A stretch of 57,877 bases of DNA from Saccharicrinis aurantiacus (lineage in GTDB: Bacteria > Bacteroidota > Bacteroidia > Bacteroidales > Marinilabiliaceae): NCBI RefSeq assembly GCF_001660705.2, contig NZ_LYBV02000019.1:1-57877 (forward strand), read 5' to 3'. Below the pieces are notes generated by a model. That model saw only the letters and a program-made list of their open reading frames with translations. It searched no databases and was not told the DNA's origin. Positions within the stretch are counted from its first letter, which is position 1, and the number at the start of each line of letters is the position of its first letter. Position numbers and translations under genes: made by a program. Positions 46,483-55,539 of this stretch are shown in pieces.

Positions 46483-46530
46483 AAACATAAAAAAGCACAG
46501 TACCTCAAATGAATGCTGTACTTTTTAAAG
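46483..46530. terminator. hairpin between MscS and lipoprotein genes
   Basis: AAAAAGCACAGTA and TGCTGTACTTTTT pair imperfectly around an 11-nt loop, with T/A runs on both sides, so it can serve both convergent genes. A very similar hairpin lies at 47284-47326. Confidence 0.55.
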
Positions 46531-46541
46531 ACTTATTGATA

Positions 46542-47240
46542 TTACTCAAAGAAATAAAACTCCCTTTCATTATCTGTATTAAGTATAATTACACCTTCAG
46601 ATCCAACGGCAACTATAGTTCCAAACCCTTTAAAATCATCTCCGATATCATATACCCCATTCCCTTTATGAATATTTGAAAGATATTTGACATTAGTAAC
46701 TGATATTTTCTGATTGTTTCTATCATCAATGTAAGAGATACGCGCCTTTTTATCAGAAGGAAAGGATAATATTTTGCATGCTCTATATTTAGCATCTAGC
46801 ACACTATCTCCAATGGCTAAATTGTTTATATATTCTAACTCATTCTGAACATTTACCCCAATTGAGTTAATGTGATTTTTATAAATATCCGAGTATGGAG
46901 TACTTATGGTATCCGAAAAATTAATCACATCAGCACTAACTGTAGCTATAGTAGTTGAATAAAATAAGTAATATGAATTTTTAAAGTCTACAATAAAATT
47001 CGCATAAGATTCATTTACTTGCAGAGGTCTGTTCCTCATTAATTTTTGCTTGGCATTTAATACTAGCGCATCTTTCGAGAGACCTCCGAAAAACAATACT
47101 TTCTGTGTTTGTGAAACTCCCATTGCCATATCAACATACTGAACTTGTTTTGTAATGGGGCCAGTACTCATCACACCAAAATGATTGGCCATACACGAAG
47201 AAAAGATTACAACTGCAAAAACAAAAATTAGGTTTTTCAT
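46542..47240 (-). CDS. lipoprotein with possible SH3-like C-terminal domain
   Basis: A 232-residue lipoprotein (signal then FSSC, lipidation Cys16). Residues 28-85 (QYVDMAMGVSQTQKVLFFGGLSKDALVLNAKQKL) resemble small TRL/DUF-type Bacteroidetes lipoproteins in which a residue stretch ending LVLNAKQ is conserved. Residues 140-230 contain an SH3/Tudor-like beta pattern (GDSVLDAKYRACKILSFPS, ARISYIDDRN, GVYDIGDDFKGFGTIVAVG). I cannot name a family with confidence. Monocistronic, with hairpins on both sides; function unknown. Confidence 0.68.
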   Translation of the reverse strand: MKNLIFVFAVVIFSSCMANHFGVMSTGPITKQVQYVDMAMGVSQTQKVLFFGGLSKDALVLNAKQKLMRNRPLQVNESYANFIVDFKNSYYLFYSTTIATVSADVINFSDTISTPYSDIYKNHINSIGVNVQNELEYINNLAIGDSVLDAKYRACKILSFPSDKKARISYIDDRNNQKISVTNVKYLSNIHKGNGVYDIGDDFKGFGTIVAVGSEGVIILNTDNEREFYFFE

Positions 47241-47283
47241 AGTTTGGATTTTTAGTGAAACGCAAATTTAGCAAAATGTTTAA

Positions 47284-47326
47284 CATAAAAAAGCACGATA
47301 CTCTATTGAGTGCCGTACTTTTTTAT
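47284..47326 (-). terminator. hairpin after the HopJ-family gene region
   Basis: AAAAAAGCACGATAC and GTGCCGTACTTTTTT pair imperfectly through G-U pairs, flanked by A and T runs. It lies between two minus-strand genes, downstream of the HopJ-family stop, and would terminate that gene. Confidence 0.5.
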
Positions 47327-47340
47327 ATAATAATCCTTAA

Positions 47341-47685
47341 TTACTTCTCTTGTAGGGCTACTCCTTTAAAGTTTATGCCATCCCAACCATGTGTAATAAA
47401 GTTGCGGATGTTCTGATGATCATCTCCGTTCGGATTTTCTAATACATCTTTAGTATAGAATTTCCCAAAACACATTAATGTTTCTTCCTTAGTGAACTTC
47501 TGAATTTGCGCAAATGCGAATAACTTACAAGAACCATTATTTTTCCCCTCTTCGTTAACTACTTCTCCATTCTTAAATTCTGTAGGTGTAAATGAATAAT
47601 ACTGATCGACGATATCCATTGTTTCAGCAAATTCAATACTTTCAGGAGAATTCTTTAGTTTGTTTTTATATTCTGATAAATTCAT
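47341..47685 (-). CDS. HopJ type III effector-family protein
   Basis: A 114-residue soluble protein matching the small HopJ family, first named from Pseudomonas but widespread in free-living bacteria with no type III secretion. The conserved core is present: FAETMDIVDQYYSFTPTEF, GSCKLFAFAQ, and a C-terminal NIRNFITHGWDGINF. Full family length. No secretion system is in the window, so an effector role is not implied; its biochemical function is unknown. Confidence 0.88.
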   Translation of the reverse strand: MNLSEYKNKLKNSPESIEFAETMDIVDQYYSFTPTEFKNGEVVNEEGKNNGSCKLFAFAQIQKFTKEETLMCFGKFYTKDVLENPNGDDHQNIRNFITHGWDGINFKGVALQEK

Positions 47686-48007
47686 AATTTGACGTTTTAT
47701 TTAATAAAACGCAAATGTATTAATATTTTAGAAATAGATAAAGCTTCTAAATTTCAAGGCTCGTAAAACCTCAGTCAAACTAATTAATACTGCAGACTTC
47801 AATACTTCCAAAAGTTCATTATTCACACTAATATGAGCATGCAAGAATCCTATTAAAAAACTCATAACTGCACCCAAAATTTTTCAAATGATTATTACAT
47901 TATTTTATAATAAATAATTGTTTGTAATTATTTTTTTATAATTTAAAGGCTGACAAACAAGATATTAGAATCTTTCAATAGTTAATATTTAACAAAAACT
48001 TATAACC
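47686..48007. other. leader region of the kinase/FIST operon
   Basis: AT-rich divergent spacer that must hold the promoter of the kinase operon. I see no certain -7 box and no inverted repeat that I could name as a CRP/FNR-type site. Confidence 0.35.
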
Positions 48008-49912
48008 TTGGAACAACTCTTATTTCACAAAACGCAAGTAGATCGGTTATTTCCTTTCTACATTCTAACAGACAAATCATTAATCATACAATCGTATGGT
48101 CATACTTTGCAAAAACTAATACCTAACGTAGAAGGGCAAAATGTATACGACCTTTTTACAGCTAGTTACCCTATCATTGATCAAAATATAAACGGCAATA
48201 ATATTACTCCTTCTGAACAGACCATAGAGTTATGCCTTAAGAAAAACAAAGAACTCATTTTAAAAGGTTATATCGAGGAAATAGAAGGTGGTGATCTTTT
48301 GTTGTTTTGCATTTCATTGAGGTCTGATTGTATACGCAAGCTTATGAACAAGAAACTTAAGTTAAATGATTTTTCTTTTCATGATTCTACATCAGATATT
48401 TTTACAGCAGTGGAAGTATTTCAGCAGGCAAGCAACGACATGGAAGAATTGCTCTATAACTTGAATAAACAGAAAAACAAATTAGGTAAACTTTCTGATA
48501 TTATTGAGAACTCTATTAATTCAATTATTATTACTGATAGTACCGGTTGTATAGAATGGGTTAACAAAAGCTTTTGTGAAATAACAGGCTATACAATTAA
48601 AGATATAATAGGGAAAAAGCCTAATAAATTACTTAGCGGCATAGATACGTCTGCGGAAACCTTAAACTATCTAAAAGGACAAATAAAAGTAAATAAACCG
48701 TACGCATGCGAAATACTAAATTACAGAAAAAATAAAACCTCCTATTGGGTAAATACCTCTGGCCAACCCATATTTGATAAAAATGGTAAACTATCTCAAT
48801 ATTTTATTATAGATGAGAATATAACCCATAATAAGAAATCTAAAGAAGTATTACTCACCGAAACCGACAAATATGGTAATATTATAGCTAATATGAATTT
48901 AGGTTTAGTTGAAATTGATAACCTTGGTAAAATTGTTTATACTAATGATAGTTTGAGCAATAATTTAGGCTATACCTCAGCAGAATTGCTTTCACAACAA
49001 GCATCTCTCCTTATGCCAGCTGAATCAATTGCTTCTTTTCGTGATCACGTCGCTCAAAGAGCAAAGGGTGTTTCAGGTGCCTACGAATTAAAAGTAACCC
49101 ATAAAAGCGGTAAAGAATGTACTTGGTTAATAAGCGCCGCGCCTAAATATAACGACAGTAATGAAGTTGAGGGTTCAATTGCAATATGCTTGGATATTAC
49201 CAATCAGAAAAAATTAGAACATCAAAAAGAAGATTTATTAAAAAGTCTTTCTGAGCAAAACGAACAGCTAAATGAATACGCTCACATTGTTGCGCATGAT
49301 TTAAAATCACCACTAAGAGGTATTTATGCTTTGTTAAGCTGGACGATTGAGGATTTTGAAGAGAAACTCGGAAATGATGGACTTACAAACCTTAACCTAA
49401 TGCAAGATAAGGTGGAAAAGATGGATCATTTAATTGATAATATTTTAAAATATTCAAGTATTGAACGAGGTGTAATTAAAAATGAAGTTCTAGATTTGAA
49501 CACTCTCATCAATAATGTTGTAAGCATGGTTTATTGTCCTGACAATATAGAGATAAAAGTTGCTGAGAATCTTCCTTCCATAAATGCCAATGAAACACGC
49601 ATACAACAATTATTTCAAAATATCCTTAGTAATGCAGTAAACTATACTGATAAAGAGGTTGGTTTAATAGAAATAAAATGGACAGAAAATCTTAGTCATT
49701 ATATCTTTTCAATAAAAGATAATGGAATAGGTATCGCTAAAAAAGATCAAAAAAGAATATTTGATATTTTTAGTTCCTTAGGAAAACATAAAAGATCTAC
49801 AGGAGTTGGTTTAAATATCGTAAAAAAAATAGTTGACATGTACGATGGTGAGATTTGGCTCGAAAGTGAATTAGGTATTGGAACAACATTTTTCTTTAGC
49901 ATTAAAAAATAA
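48008..49912 (+). CDS. HNOBA-PAS-PAS sensor histidine kinase
   Basis: A 634-residue cytosolic kinase starting at a TTG (48008); no nearer ATG exists before residue 112 and homology begins at residue 1. Residues 1-110 (FHKTQVDRLFPFYILTDKSL...LIPNVEGQNVYDLF) match HNOBA, the domain associated with heme-NO-binding proteins, followed by a coiled coil (130-165). PAS1 (about 166-275) and PAS2 (285-400) follow, then HisKA with His430 in HIVAHDLKSPLR, and a HATPase domain with N box NILSNAVNY, DNGIGIA and GVGLNIVKK. There are no transmembrane helices. It heads a three-gene operon with a FIST protein and another kinase. Confidence 0.9.
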   Translation: MEQLLFHKTQVDRLFPFYILTDKSLIIQSYGHTLQKLIPNVEGQNVYDLFTASYPIIDQNINGNNITPSEQTIELCLKKNKELILKGYIEEIEGGDLLLFCISLRSDCIRKLMNKKLKLNDFSFHDSTSDIFTAVEVFQQASNDMEELLYNLNKQKNKLGKLSDIIENSINSIIITDSTGCIEWVNKSFCEITGYTIKDIIGKKPNKLLSGIDTSAETLNYLKGQIKVNKPYACEILNYRKNKTSYWVNTSGQPIFDKNGKLSQYFIIDENITHNKKSKEVLLTETDKYGNIIANMNLGLVEIDNLGKIVYTNDSLSNNLGYTSAELLSQQASLLMPAESIASFRDHVAQRAKGVSGAYELKVTHKSGKECTWLISAAPKYNDSNEVEGSIAICLDITNQKKLEHQKEDLLKSLSEQNEQLNEYAHIVAHDLKSPLRGIYALLSWTIEDFEEKLGNDGLTNLNLMQDKVEKMDHLIDNILKYSSIERGVIKNEVLDLNTLINNVVSMVYCPDNIEIKVAENLPSINANETRIQQLFQNILSNAVNYTDKEVGLIEIKWTENLSHYIFSIKDNGIGIAKKDQKRIFDIFSSLGKHKRSTGVGLNIVKKIVDMYDGEIWLESELGIGTTFFFSIKK

Positions 49913-49915
49913 ATT

Positions 49916-51052
49916 ATGAAAGTAGTTCAAGCATATAAGAAGTCTTCAACCTCAGAATGGATTTTTATTACTGAAAATCAAGAATTAAATAATCCATTGG
50001 TAATGGTTTTTGGGGGAAGAAAACTATTAGAAAACACCAACATATATAATGAGATAAAAGCAAAATTCCCTTACGATAATATTGTATTTGGCTCTACGTC
50101 TGGTGAAATTATTGAAGGGGAAGTATTTGATGATTCAATCTCAGTAACAATGATTGAATTTGAAAAAAGCAATTATATTATTAATCGTGATAATATTCTT
50201 GACTATAATAAGGATGCCAAAGCCTTGGGCAATGCCTTAACCAAAACATTCCCGAAAGAAAATCTTAAACACTTAATTATTATATCTGAAGGCAGTTTTG
50301 TAAATGGTAGCTCTCTAATTGCTGGTTTAGAAGATGATCTCCATAACAATACTGTTATAACAGGCGGTTTATGTGGCGATGGTTCGCGCTTTGAAACTAC
50401 TTTAGCCTCTTATAATGAAAACCCAAAAGAAGGAGAAGTAATTGCAATAGGTTTTTATGGAGATAACTTAGAATTCTCTTTTGCCAGTGTAGGTGGTTGG
50501 AGTACCTTTGGCCCTGAAAGAATAATCACTGATTCTAAGGAGAATATTCTCTATAAAATTGATGATACACCTGCTTTGGATATATATAGCAAATACTTAG
50601 GCGATAAAGCTTCTGAACTTCCACAAGCTTCGTTATTATACCCTTTAAATATAGTAGCACAAGGTAAGAGTAAGGCAGTAGTAAGAACTATATTAAACAT
50701 TGACCGTGAAAACAATTCTATGATATTAGCAGGTGATGTACCTGTAGGCTCAAGAGTACAACTCATGATGGCCTCTTTAAACGGCATTGAATCTGGAGCC
50801 TACGAAGCTGCTAAATTAGCAATGACAGATCGCAAAAAGGAACCTGAATTTGCTTTTTTGGTAAGCTGCATAGGAAGAAAAATTGTATTAGACCAACGGG
50901 TGCAAGACGAAATTGATGAAGTTAGAGATGTTATTGGACTACAAGTTCCTGTAGCAGGATTCTATTCATACGGTGAGATGGCTCCTTTCCAAGGAGAAAC
51001 TTCTTGCGAATTACACAATCAAACAATGACCCTAACCTTAATAAGTGAATAG
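49916..51052 (+). CDS. FIST-domain sensor protein (NosP-like)
   Basis: A 378-residue cytosolic protein with FIST_N (about 25-200; GSTSGEIIEGEVFDDSIS and TGGLCGDGSRFETTLASYNE) and FIST_C (205-355; PALDIYSKYLG, LVSCIGRKIVLDQRVQDEIDEV, PVAGFYSYGEMAP). FIST proteins such as NosP of Pseudomonas, Vibrio and Legionella bind heme and nitric oxide and regulate a neighbouring kinase. Here it lies 3 bp after one kinase and overlaps the next by one base, so a NosP-like role is the leading reading. Heme binding is not shown by sequence alone; other FIST proteins may bind amino-acid-like ligands. Confidence 0.88.
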   Translation: MKVVQAYKKSSTSEWIFITENQELNNPLVMVFGGRKLLENTNIYNEIKAKFPYDNIVFGSTSGEIIEGEVFDDSISVTMIEFEKSNYIINRDNILDYNKDAKALGNALTKTFPKENLKHLIIISEGSFVNGSSLIAGLEDDLHNNTVITGGLCGDGSRFETTLASYNENPKEGEVIAIGFYGDNLEFSFASVGGWSTFGPERIITDSKENILYKIDDTPALDIYSKYLGDKASELPQASLLYPLNIVAQGKSKAVVRTILNIDRENNSMILAGDVPVGSRVQLMMASLNGIESGAYEAAKLAMTDRKKEPEFAFLVSCIGRKIVLDQRVQDEIDEVRDVIGLQVPVAGFYSYGEMAPFQGETSCELHNQTMTLTLISE

Positions 51053-52089
51053 TGAATCGTTTACTTCAAAGACAAATAAAGAAGAACCTCTCAAAAGAAC
51101 TTCTGGAAGACAAGGCTATCCAGAATCTTCTTGAGGCTATAAATAGCTCGTATGAAAATTACGAAGATCAAATTTCAATGACTCAAAGAGCTATGAAAAT
51201 AAGTTCTGATGAGTTATTTAGTGCCAATCAAAAACTAAGGAAGGAGGCTGATACAAATAAAGAAACCATACAAAACATCCAACAAATTGTTAAAACTCTT
51301 AATTTAAAATCTACCCACAATCCAAATGATAATTTAGAACTTACTGAAGTTGCCACCTATATAAAACAGCAATCTAAAGAAATTGCAATGGTGAGTAAGG
51401 AACGCGAGGAATTACTTAAAAATTTAGAGAAACGCAATCAAGTATTATCAGAATATGCACATATGGTTTCTCACGACCTTAAATCTCCGCTTAGAAATGT
51501 TAATTCAGTGATAAATTGGATTATGGATGACAATAAGGACCAAATTGATAGTACATGCACAAGCCACTTTGAACTAATTCTTCAGAACTTAGAAAAAATG
51601 GACTCGCTAATTTCGGGGATATTAGAATATTCAACAATAGATGCAGTAAATATTAAAAAGAATCTTATAGATATTGAAGGATTAATTGATGATATTACAA
51701 ACAAACTAGCAATTCCTGATGAAACAGAAGTAAGAATAGTAGGTAAATTACCCACTGTAGAAGGGAATCAAAATCTATTTTTCAAACTCTTTAGAAACAT
51801 TATAGATAACGCAGTTAAGAATATTGTTAATAAAGAAGGATTAATACAGATAGGAGTTATAGACAAAAATACAGAGTGGGAATTCTATATCTCAGATAAT
51901 GGAAAAGGAATAAAACCCGAATATCATGAAAAAATATTTGAAATATTCCAAAAGATAGATGATGATGCTACCGCTACTGGTATTGGTTTAGCAATTGTTA
52001 AGAGGATCATTGATTTGTATTGTGGTAAAATTTGGCTACAGAGTGAAGTGGGTTTAAATACTACTTTTTTCTTTACTCTACCTAAGTAA
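51052..52089 (+). CDS. soluble sensor histidine kinase (FIST-associated)
   Basis: A 345-residue cytosolic kinase with a GTG start overlapping the FIST stop by one base (TAGTG), giving translational coupling. There is no sensory domain: residues 1-130 are helical coiled coil. HisKA has His141 in HMVSHDLKSPLR, and the HATPase has NIIDNAVKN, DNGKGI and GIGLAIVKR. The core is closely similar to the first kinase of the operon (SHDLKSPLRNV against AHDLKSPLRGI). It fits the NahK-type NosP-associated kinase, with the FIST protein as its sensor. No receiver or Hpt gene follows; the lone receiver at 20.5 kb is one possible target. Confidence 0.9.
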   Translation: MNRLLQRQIKKNLSKELLEDKAIQNLLEAINSSYENYEDQISMTQRAMKISSDELFSANQKLRKEADTNKETIQNIQQIVKTLNLKSTHNPNDNLELTEVATYIKQQSKEIAMVSKEREELLKNLEKRNQVLSEYAHMVSHDLKSPLRNVNSVINWIMDDNKDQIDSTCTSHFELILQNLEKMDSLISGILEYSTIDAVNIKKNLIDIEGLIDDITNKLAIPDETEVRIVGKLPTVEGNQNLFFKLFRNIIDNAVKNIVNKEGLIQIGVIDKNTEWEFYISDNGKGIKPEYHEKIFEIFQKIDDDATATGIGLAIVKRIIDLYCGKIWLQSEVGLNTTFFFTLPK

Positions 52090-52126
52090 ATATTTTATTG
52101 GCTTTAACTAAACTCTTGATCCATTA

Positions 52127-52165
52127 AAAATGGGATATTCTAGTCTATTAAGAATATCCCATTTT
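52127..52165. terminator. bidirectional terminator between the kinase operon and GH16 gene
   Basis: AAAATGGGATATTC (52127-52140) and GAATATCCCATTTT (52152-52165) form a perfect 14-bp stem with an 11-nt loop, with T-rich ends on both strands, between convergent transcription units. Confidence 0.9.
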
Positions 52166-52203
52166 AAGTAATTCGTTTTTATGATATAAAAAATAGAATT
52201 GAC

Positions 52204-54135
52204 TTATAATATCACAACCTTCTTTGTATAAATTATATTATTCTTTGACAAAAGGTTTAACATGTAAACACCTTTTTGAATATTATTTATTGGCATTCTA
52301 ATGGTTGAATTATATAATTTGCCTTCCTTAAGTAAACTACCCGATAAGGAATATAATTGAACAACATCAGCATACTGGCAATCTATATTAATATAATCAG
52401 ATGCTGGATTAGGGTATACACTCACCAAACTATCTTCTATTTTACCAACACTAGTTTCCTCATCCACAACAATGTAATTTTCAATTAGCTTGGTATCTGA
52501 TCCATTATCGTTGGTAACTGTTAACTTTACGCTATAATTACCAGGTGTATCATATGTAAAACTAGGATTACGCTCGTTGGAATCAATGGTACCATCATTA
52601 TCAAAATCCCATTCCCATGCTGTTGGCATTCCTTCTGTTTCATCCGTAAACTGAACCTTAAGCGGAGCTTTGCCAGTTGTTGCATCGGCTGTAAAAGAAG
52701 CTTCTGGAACTAAAATTGGTGTATTCTGGTTTTCAAACTCAAGATTATCTATATAAAATAAGTTATTACTTCCACTTACATTGGCTGATACCACCTGAAT
52801 ACCAATTCTATCACCATTAGTGATACTAGGATCGGATGCACCATTGCGTGAAAAAGTCTTGGATAAACTTACCCACTTGCCCGTTTCAATACCTGAAATA
52901 TCAAAATCAATCTTAGCCCATGGCTTATTCAGAATAAAGGATATTTCATTCACATTAGCGCTGGCATCTTTCCAAATTTTAAAGGTGAGTGTATTGGCCC
53001 CTGATGGTAAATCTAATGAGCCATATGGCGACCAGATAGTTTGGTTGGATGAAATTGCCGCTGTTTGTTTCCAACGAAGGCTTAAATCACCACCGGCTAC
53101 TTGATCAGTTTTCATGCGCCATGGAGTAGAATTTGCAGCCCACCAATTTTGACTGCGCCCCTGAAAGTAAAAGGGACCTTCGAAACCTAATGCATCAAAA
53201 TATGGACCTTCTACTTCTTTTTGCCACAAACGCACGTAATCAATTTTGTATTCGCCAGCGTTGTTGGCTAAATCTTGCATACTTGGTAATCCGTACCACG
53301 AAAACACTTCGGAGTCAATCCACATTTCTTGTGCATTGTTATGTGCCCACGCTTCTGTGGATTCAAGCTCTGTACGTGGTTTAGTTCGCAGTAACTCTCC
53401 GTTAAAGTAAATTTTAACTTCATCTTTGCCCCATTCAAAACCATATACATAATAATCGCTTGCTACCCGAACATCAAGAACTTCTTCGTTCTTCCAAGGT
53501 TTATAATCGGCTGATTTATCTGGGTCCCAGCTAATCATATTTGTTCTGTATTTTCGTTCTAATTCTTCAGGTTTGTTTTCAGGATTACCAATTGGTCGCT
53601 TTCCGTAATTCTCTGTCATGTCAATTTCTGAGTGGTAACCCGTAGTCCAGAAAGCATTGGTAACAGGTGCATCAGCCGCCTTACAACGTACTTCTAAATA
53701 TCCATAACGAAAGAAGCGCTCACTTAAAATACAGGCTTGTGTGATGGGTTTTGATTTATCCGCAGCAGTTGTTGAACCACCATACCAAGTACCTTCATGC
53801 ATTTCGTTGGCAAAGGCAAAATCAGGTTCCCATTGAGAAGTTAAAACCAGTTCGCCATTCTCTACTTTCACATTATGCGGGGCAAATTGACCAGGTGCAC
53901 GTCCTTTCCACTTATTGCGATAATCGCCATTCTCGCCTAATATCCACCATTTGTTCTTGTTTAATTCGGTGCCGTTAAATTCGTCGGATATTTCGTTATT
54001 TAAGATCCAGCCCTCTGAGTTTGTTGGATCGGAAGTCGGATAGTATTGGGCCTTGATAGTTGCTATTGAAGTCGCCATCAGAAATATTAAAACTAGGACT
54101 GCGTAGTTTTTTTTCGGTAGAAATTTAAGATTCAT
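52204..54135 (-). CDS. secreted GH16 endoglycanase with PKD domain and T9SS sorting tail
   Basis: A 643-residue secreted polysaccharidase. The signal peptide is residues 1-30 (ending ATIKAQ). The GH16 catalytic domain is about 35-312, with EIDMTE in HSEIDMTENYG (nucleophile Glu170, Asp172, acid/base Glu175). The long loops resemble beta-agarase/porphyranase-type members acting on marine galactans. Residues 315-470 form a carbohydrate-binding-like beta sandwich. A PKD domain follows (about 475-555, GKAPLKVQFTDET, WEWDFDNDGT). The last 70 residues are a type A T9SS sorting domain (SVYPNPASDYINI, GVYMLNL). It stands alone with no SusCD pair. Substrate is inferred only. Confidence 0.9.
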   Translation of the reverse strand: MNLKFLPKKNYAVLVLIFLMATSIATIKAQYYPTSDPTNSEGWILNNEISDEFNGTELNKNKWWILGENGDYRNKWKGRAPGQFAPHNVKVENGELVLTSQWEPDFAFANEMHEGTWYGGSTTAADKSKPITQACILSERFFRYGYLEVRCKAADAPVTNAFWTTGYHSEIDMTENYGKRPIGNPENKPEELERKYRTNMISWDPDKSADYKPWKNEEVLDVRVASDYYVYGFEWGKDEVKIYFNGELLRTKPRTELESTEAWAHNNAQEMWIDSEVFSWYGLPSMQDLANNAGEYKIDYVRLWQKEVEGPYFDALGFEGPFYFQGRSQNWWAANSTPWRMKTDQVAGGDLSLRWKQTAAISSNQTIWSPYGSLDLPSGANTLTFKIWKDASANVNEISFILNKPWAKIDFDISGIETGKWVSLSKTFSRNGASDPSITNGDRIGIQVVSANVSGSNNLFYIDNLEFENQNTPILVPEASFTADATTGKAPLKVQFTDETEGMPTAWEWDFDNDGTIDSNERNPSFTYDTPGNYSVKLTVTNDNGSDTKLIENYIVVDEETSVGKIEDSLVSVYPNPASDYINIDCQYADVVQLYSLSGSLLKEGKLYNSTIRMPINNIQKGVYMLNLLSKNNIIYTKKVVIL

Positions 54136-54557
54136 TTTATGTGTATTAATTACTAATATTCAGAATATCTCTCTTATACCAAAAACATCATCAAATGATT
54201 GATTAAAGCATTTGGTATTACTCCTTCTAAAAGTATACTTAGCACACATAATGGATATTAATAAGCGTACATTTTATAGAAATATAAATTTATTAATGAA
54301 AGGCATTACTGCCGTAAGTATTATCAGAAAAGTAAAACACTCTAGCAGGAGAAAATGAATTAATCCTGAAGGACTAGATAGACTTTCAAAAAGCGTCTAC
54401 TTATTTTGGGAAAAAGTAAATCTAAAATTGATACTCATATGTTCATCTTACAATATAAATGAATAATAATTGGCAGTATAGAAGAAAATCCTTTTCAATG
54501 CGATATACTATATTCAAGAACTCCGAACCTTAATTCAATAGCATATATTTTTTATAA
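54136..54557. other. intergenic region upstream of the GH16 gene
   Basis: AT-rich spacer that should hold the GH16 promoter. I see no repeat, ORF or secure promoter box. Confidence 0.35.
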
Positions 54558-54610
54558 AAGTTGTTTAATGTTGTAGGGAAATTTCGAGAGTGATGGTTTG
54601 ATTTTCAGTG
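54558..54610 (+). repeat. solo arm copy of the MITE-like element
   Basis: Fifty-three bases starting AAGTTGTTTAATGTTGTAGG match 983-1035 at 46 of 53 positions with no gaps. No complementary second arm is found within 200 bp. It lies about 75 bp from where recognisable MATE homology stops, so it may mark the event that broke that gene. Confidence 0.65.
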
Positions 54611-54682
54611 AGACTTGGTGTTAAAGAAAGAAATAACATAGATCATACTTATCTTATTCTTTTTGTATCTATCGTGATAATT

Positions 54683-55090
54683 TTATAATAAATGAATTGT
54701 AAAAACGTAGTATGGTTTATGGAAAGAAGTTAAATAGGCAGTCATTATCATATTTATACCATAAATAAGAAATAGTGGAATTATAAAACGAATACCCGTT
54801 TTTACTATGTTAAAACTTCAGTATTACCACTATCAATAAAAATACTAATCAGTAAATCGGGGAAGATATATAATAATGTAGCTAACAATGTGCCAAAAAC
54901 CATCACAAAGGCTATACCTGAGTGTATAAAATAAATGCGTTTATACTCACAAGCTCCCCAATTGACACTGACTAATGGCTTTAAAGCATCACTTGATGCG
55001 TAACCTACCATTTTGCTTACAAATATAAAGTGGTTAATAACTGCATAAGCCGCTAAACCATCAAGACGCACAAACACACTTAATGCAAAC
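54683..55090 (-). pseudogene. MATE-family efflux transporter fragment, frameshifted
   Basis: A fragment of a MATE drug/Na+ antiporter. From about 55085 the minus strand reads LDGLAAYAVINHFIFVSKM, VGYASSDALKPLVSVNWGAC and so on to a TAG at 54805. Homology then resumes in another frame at 54796 (GIRFIIPLFLIYGINMIMTAY, LTSFHKPYY), so a frameshift lies near 54797-54812. The N-terminal half of the roughly 450-residue family is missing, and homology stops at about 54704, shortly before a TAA at 54683-54685. It is therefore truncated on both sides. Non-functional. Confidence 0.82.
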
Positions 55091-55441
55091 GCACATACCA
55101 TAGAAGAGTTACTAGACTTTGTAAAGGAAAATGATAAAGATAAACACAAAAGCCTTGCGCATAAATACGAGCAAAACAGCAAAAAATTATGGGACGATTT
55201 TCATGATAGGTTTACGCAAATAAACAATCAGTTTTATGAGCGTTTGCTAGAGATTGCTCCAGGGCTAACCCCTACTGAGCTTAAACATTGTGCGCTTATT
55301 AAGCTTAACTTTGATAGTAAAGAGATGGCTCAAATTTTGGGTATATCGCAGAATAGTGTGCACATGAGCCGATCGAGAATACGTAAAAAGCTGAATTTAA
55401 ATAGAGAGGATAGTTTGAGCAATTATATTGCGGGGATTTAG
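55091..55441 (+). pseudogene. C-terminal fragment of a LuxR-type HTH regulator
   Basis: An open frame on the plus strand ends at TAG 55439-55441. It encodes about 116 residues homologous to the C-terminus of the Bacteroidetes TPR-LuxR regulators: EELLDFVKENDKDKHK, then FYERLLEIAPGLTPTELKHC, then MAQILGISQNSVHMSRSRIR with the recognition helix. The TPR and signal regions expected upstream are absent, and instead the antisense MATE fragment begins at about 55080-55095. No normal start is present (a TTG at 55244 is the only candidate). I read it as a 5'-truncated gene. Confidence 0.75.
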
Positions 55442-55539
55442 CTGTATTGCTTTGGTTCAAACTTGATTTGTTATGAGCAGAGCTTCATTGTATAATGGAA
55501 TGACTTCTTCTTTACCTACTAAAACAAATACACTGTTCC

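Noticed and set aside
47341-47685. HopJ-family gene as a sign of type III secretion
   Set aside because: The family name is historical; the window has no secretion apparatus and the family is common in free-living bacteria.
52204-54135. Polysaccharide utilisation locus around the GH16 enzyme
   Set aside because: No SusC/SusD pair, sulfatase or other glycosidase lies next to it.
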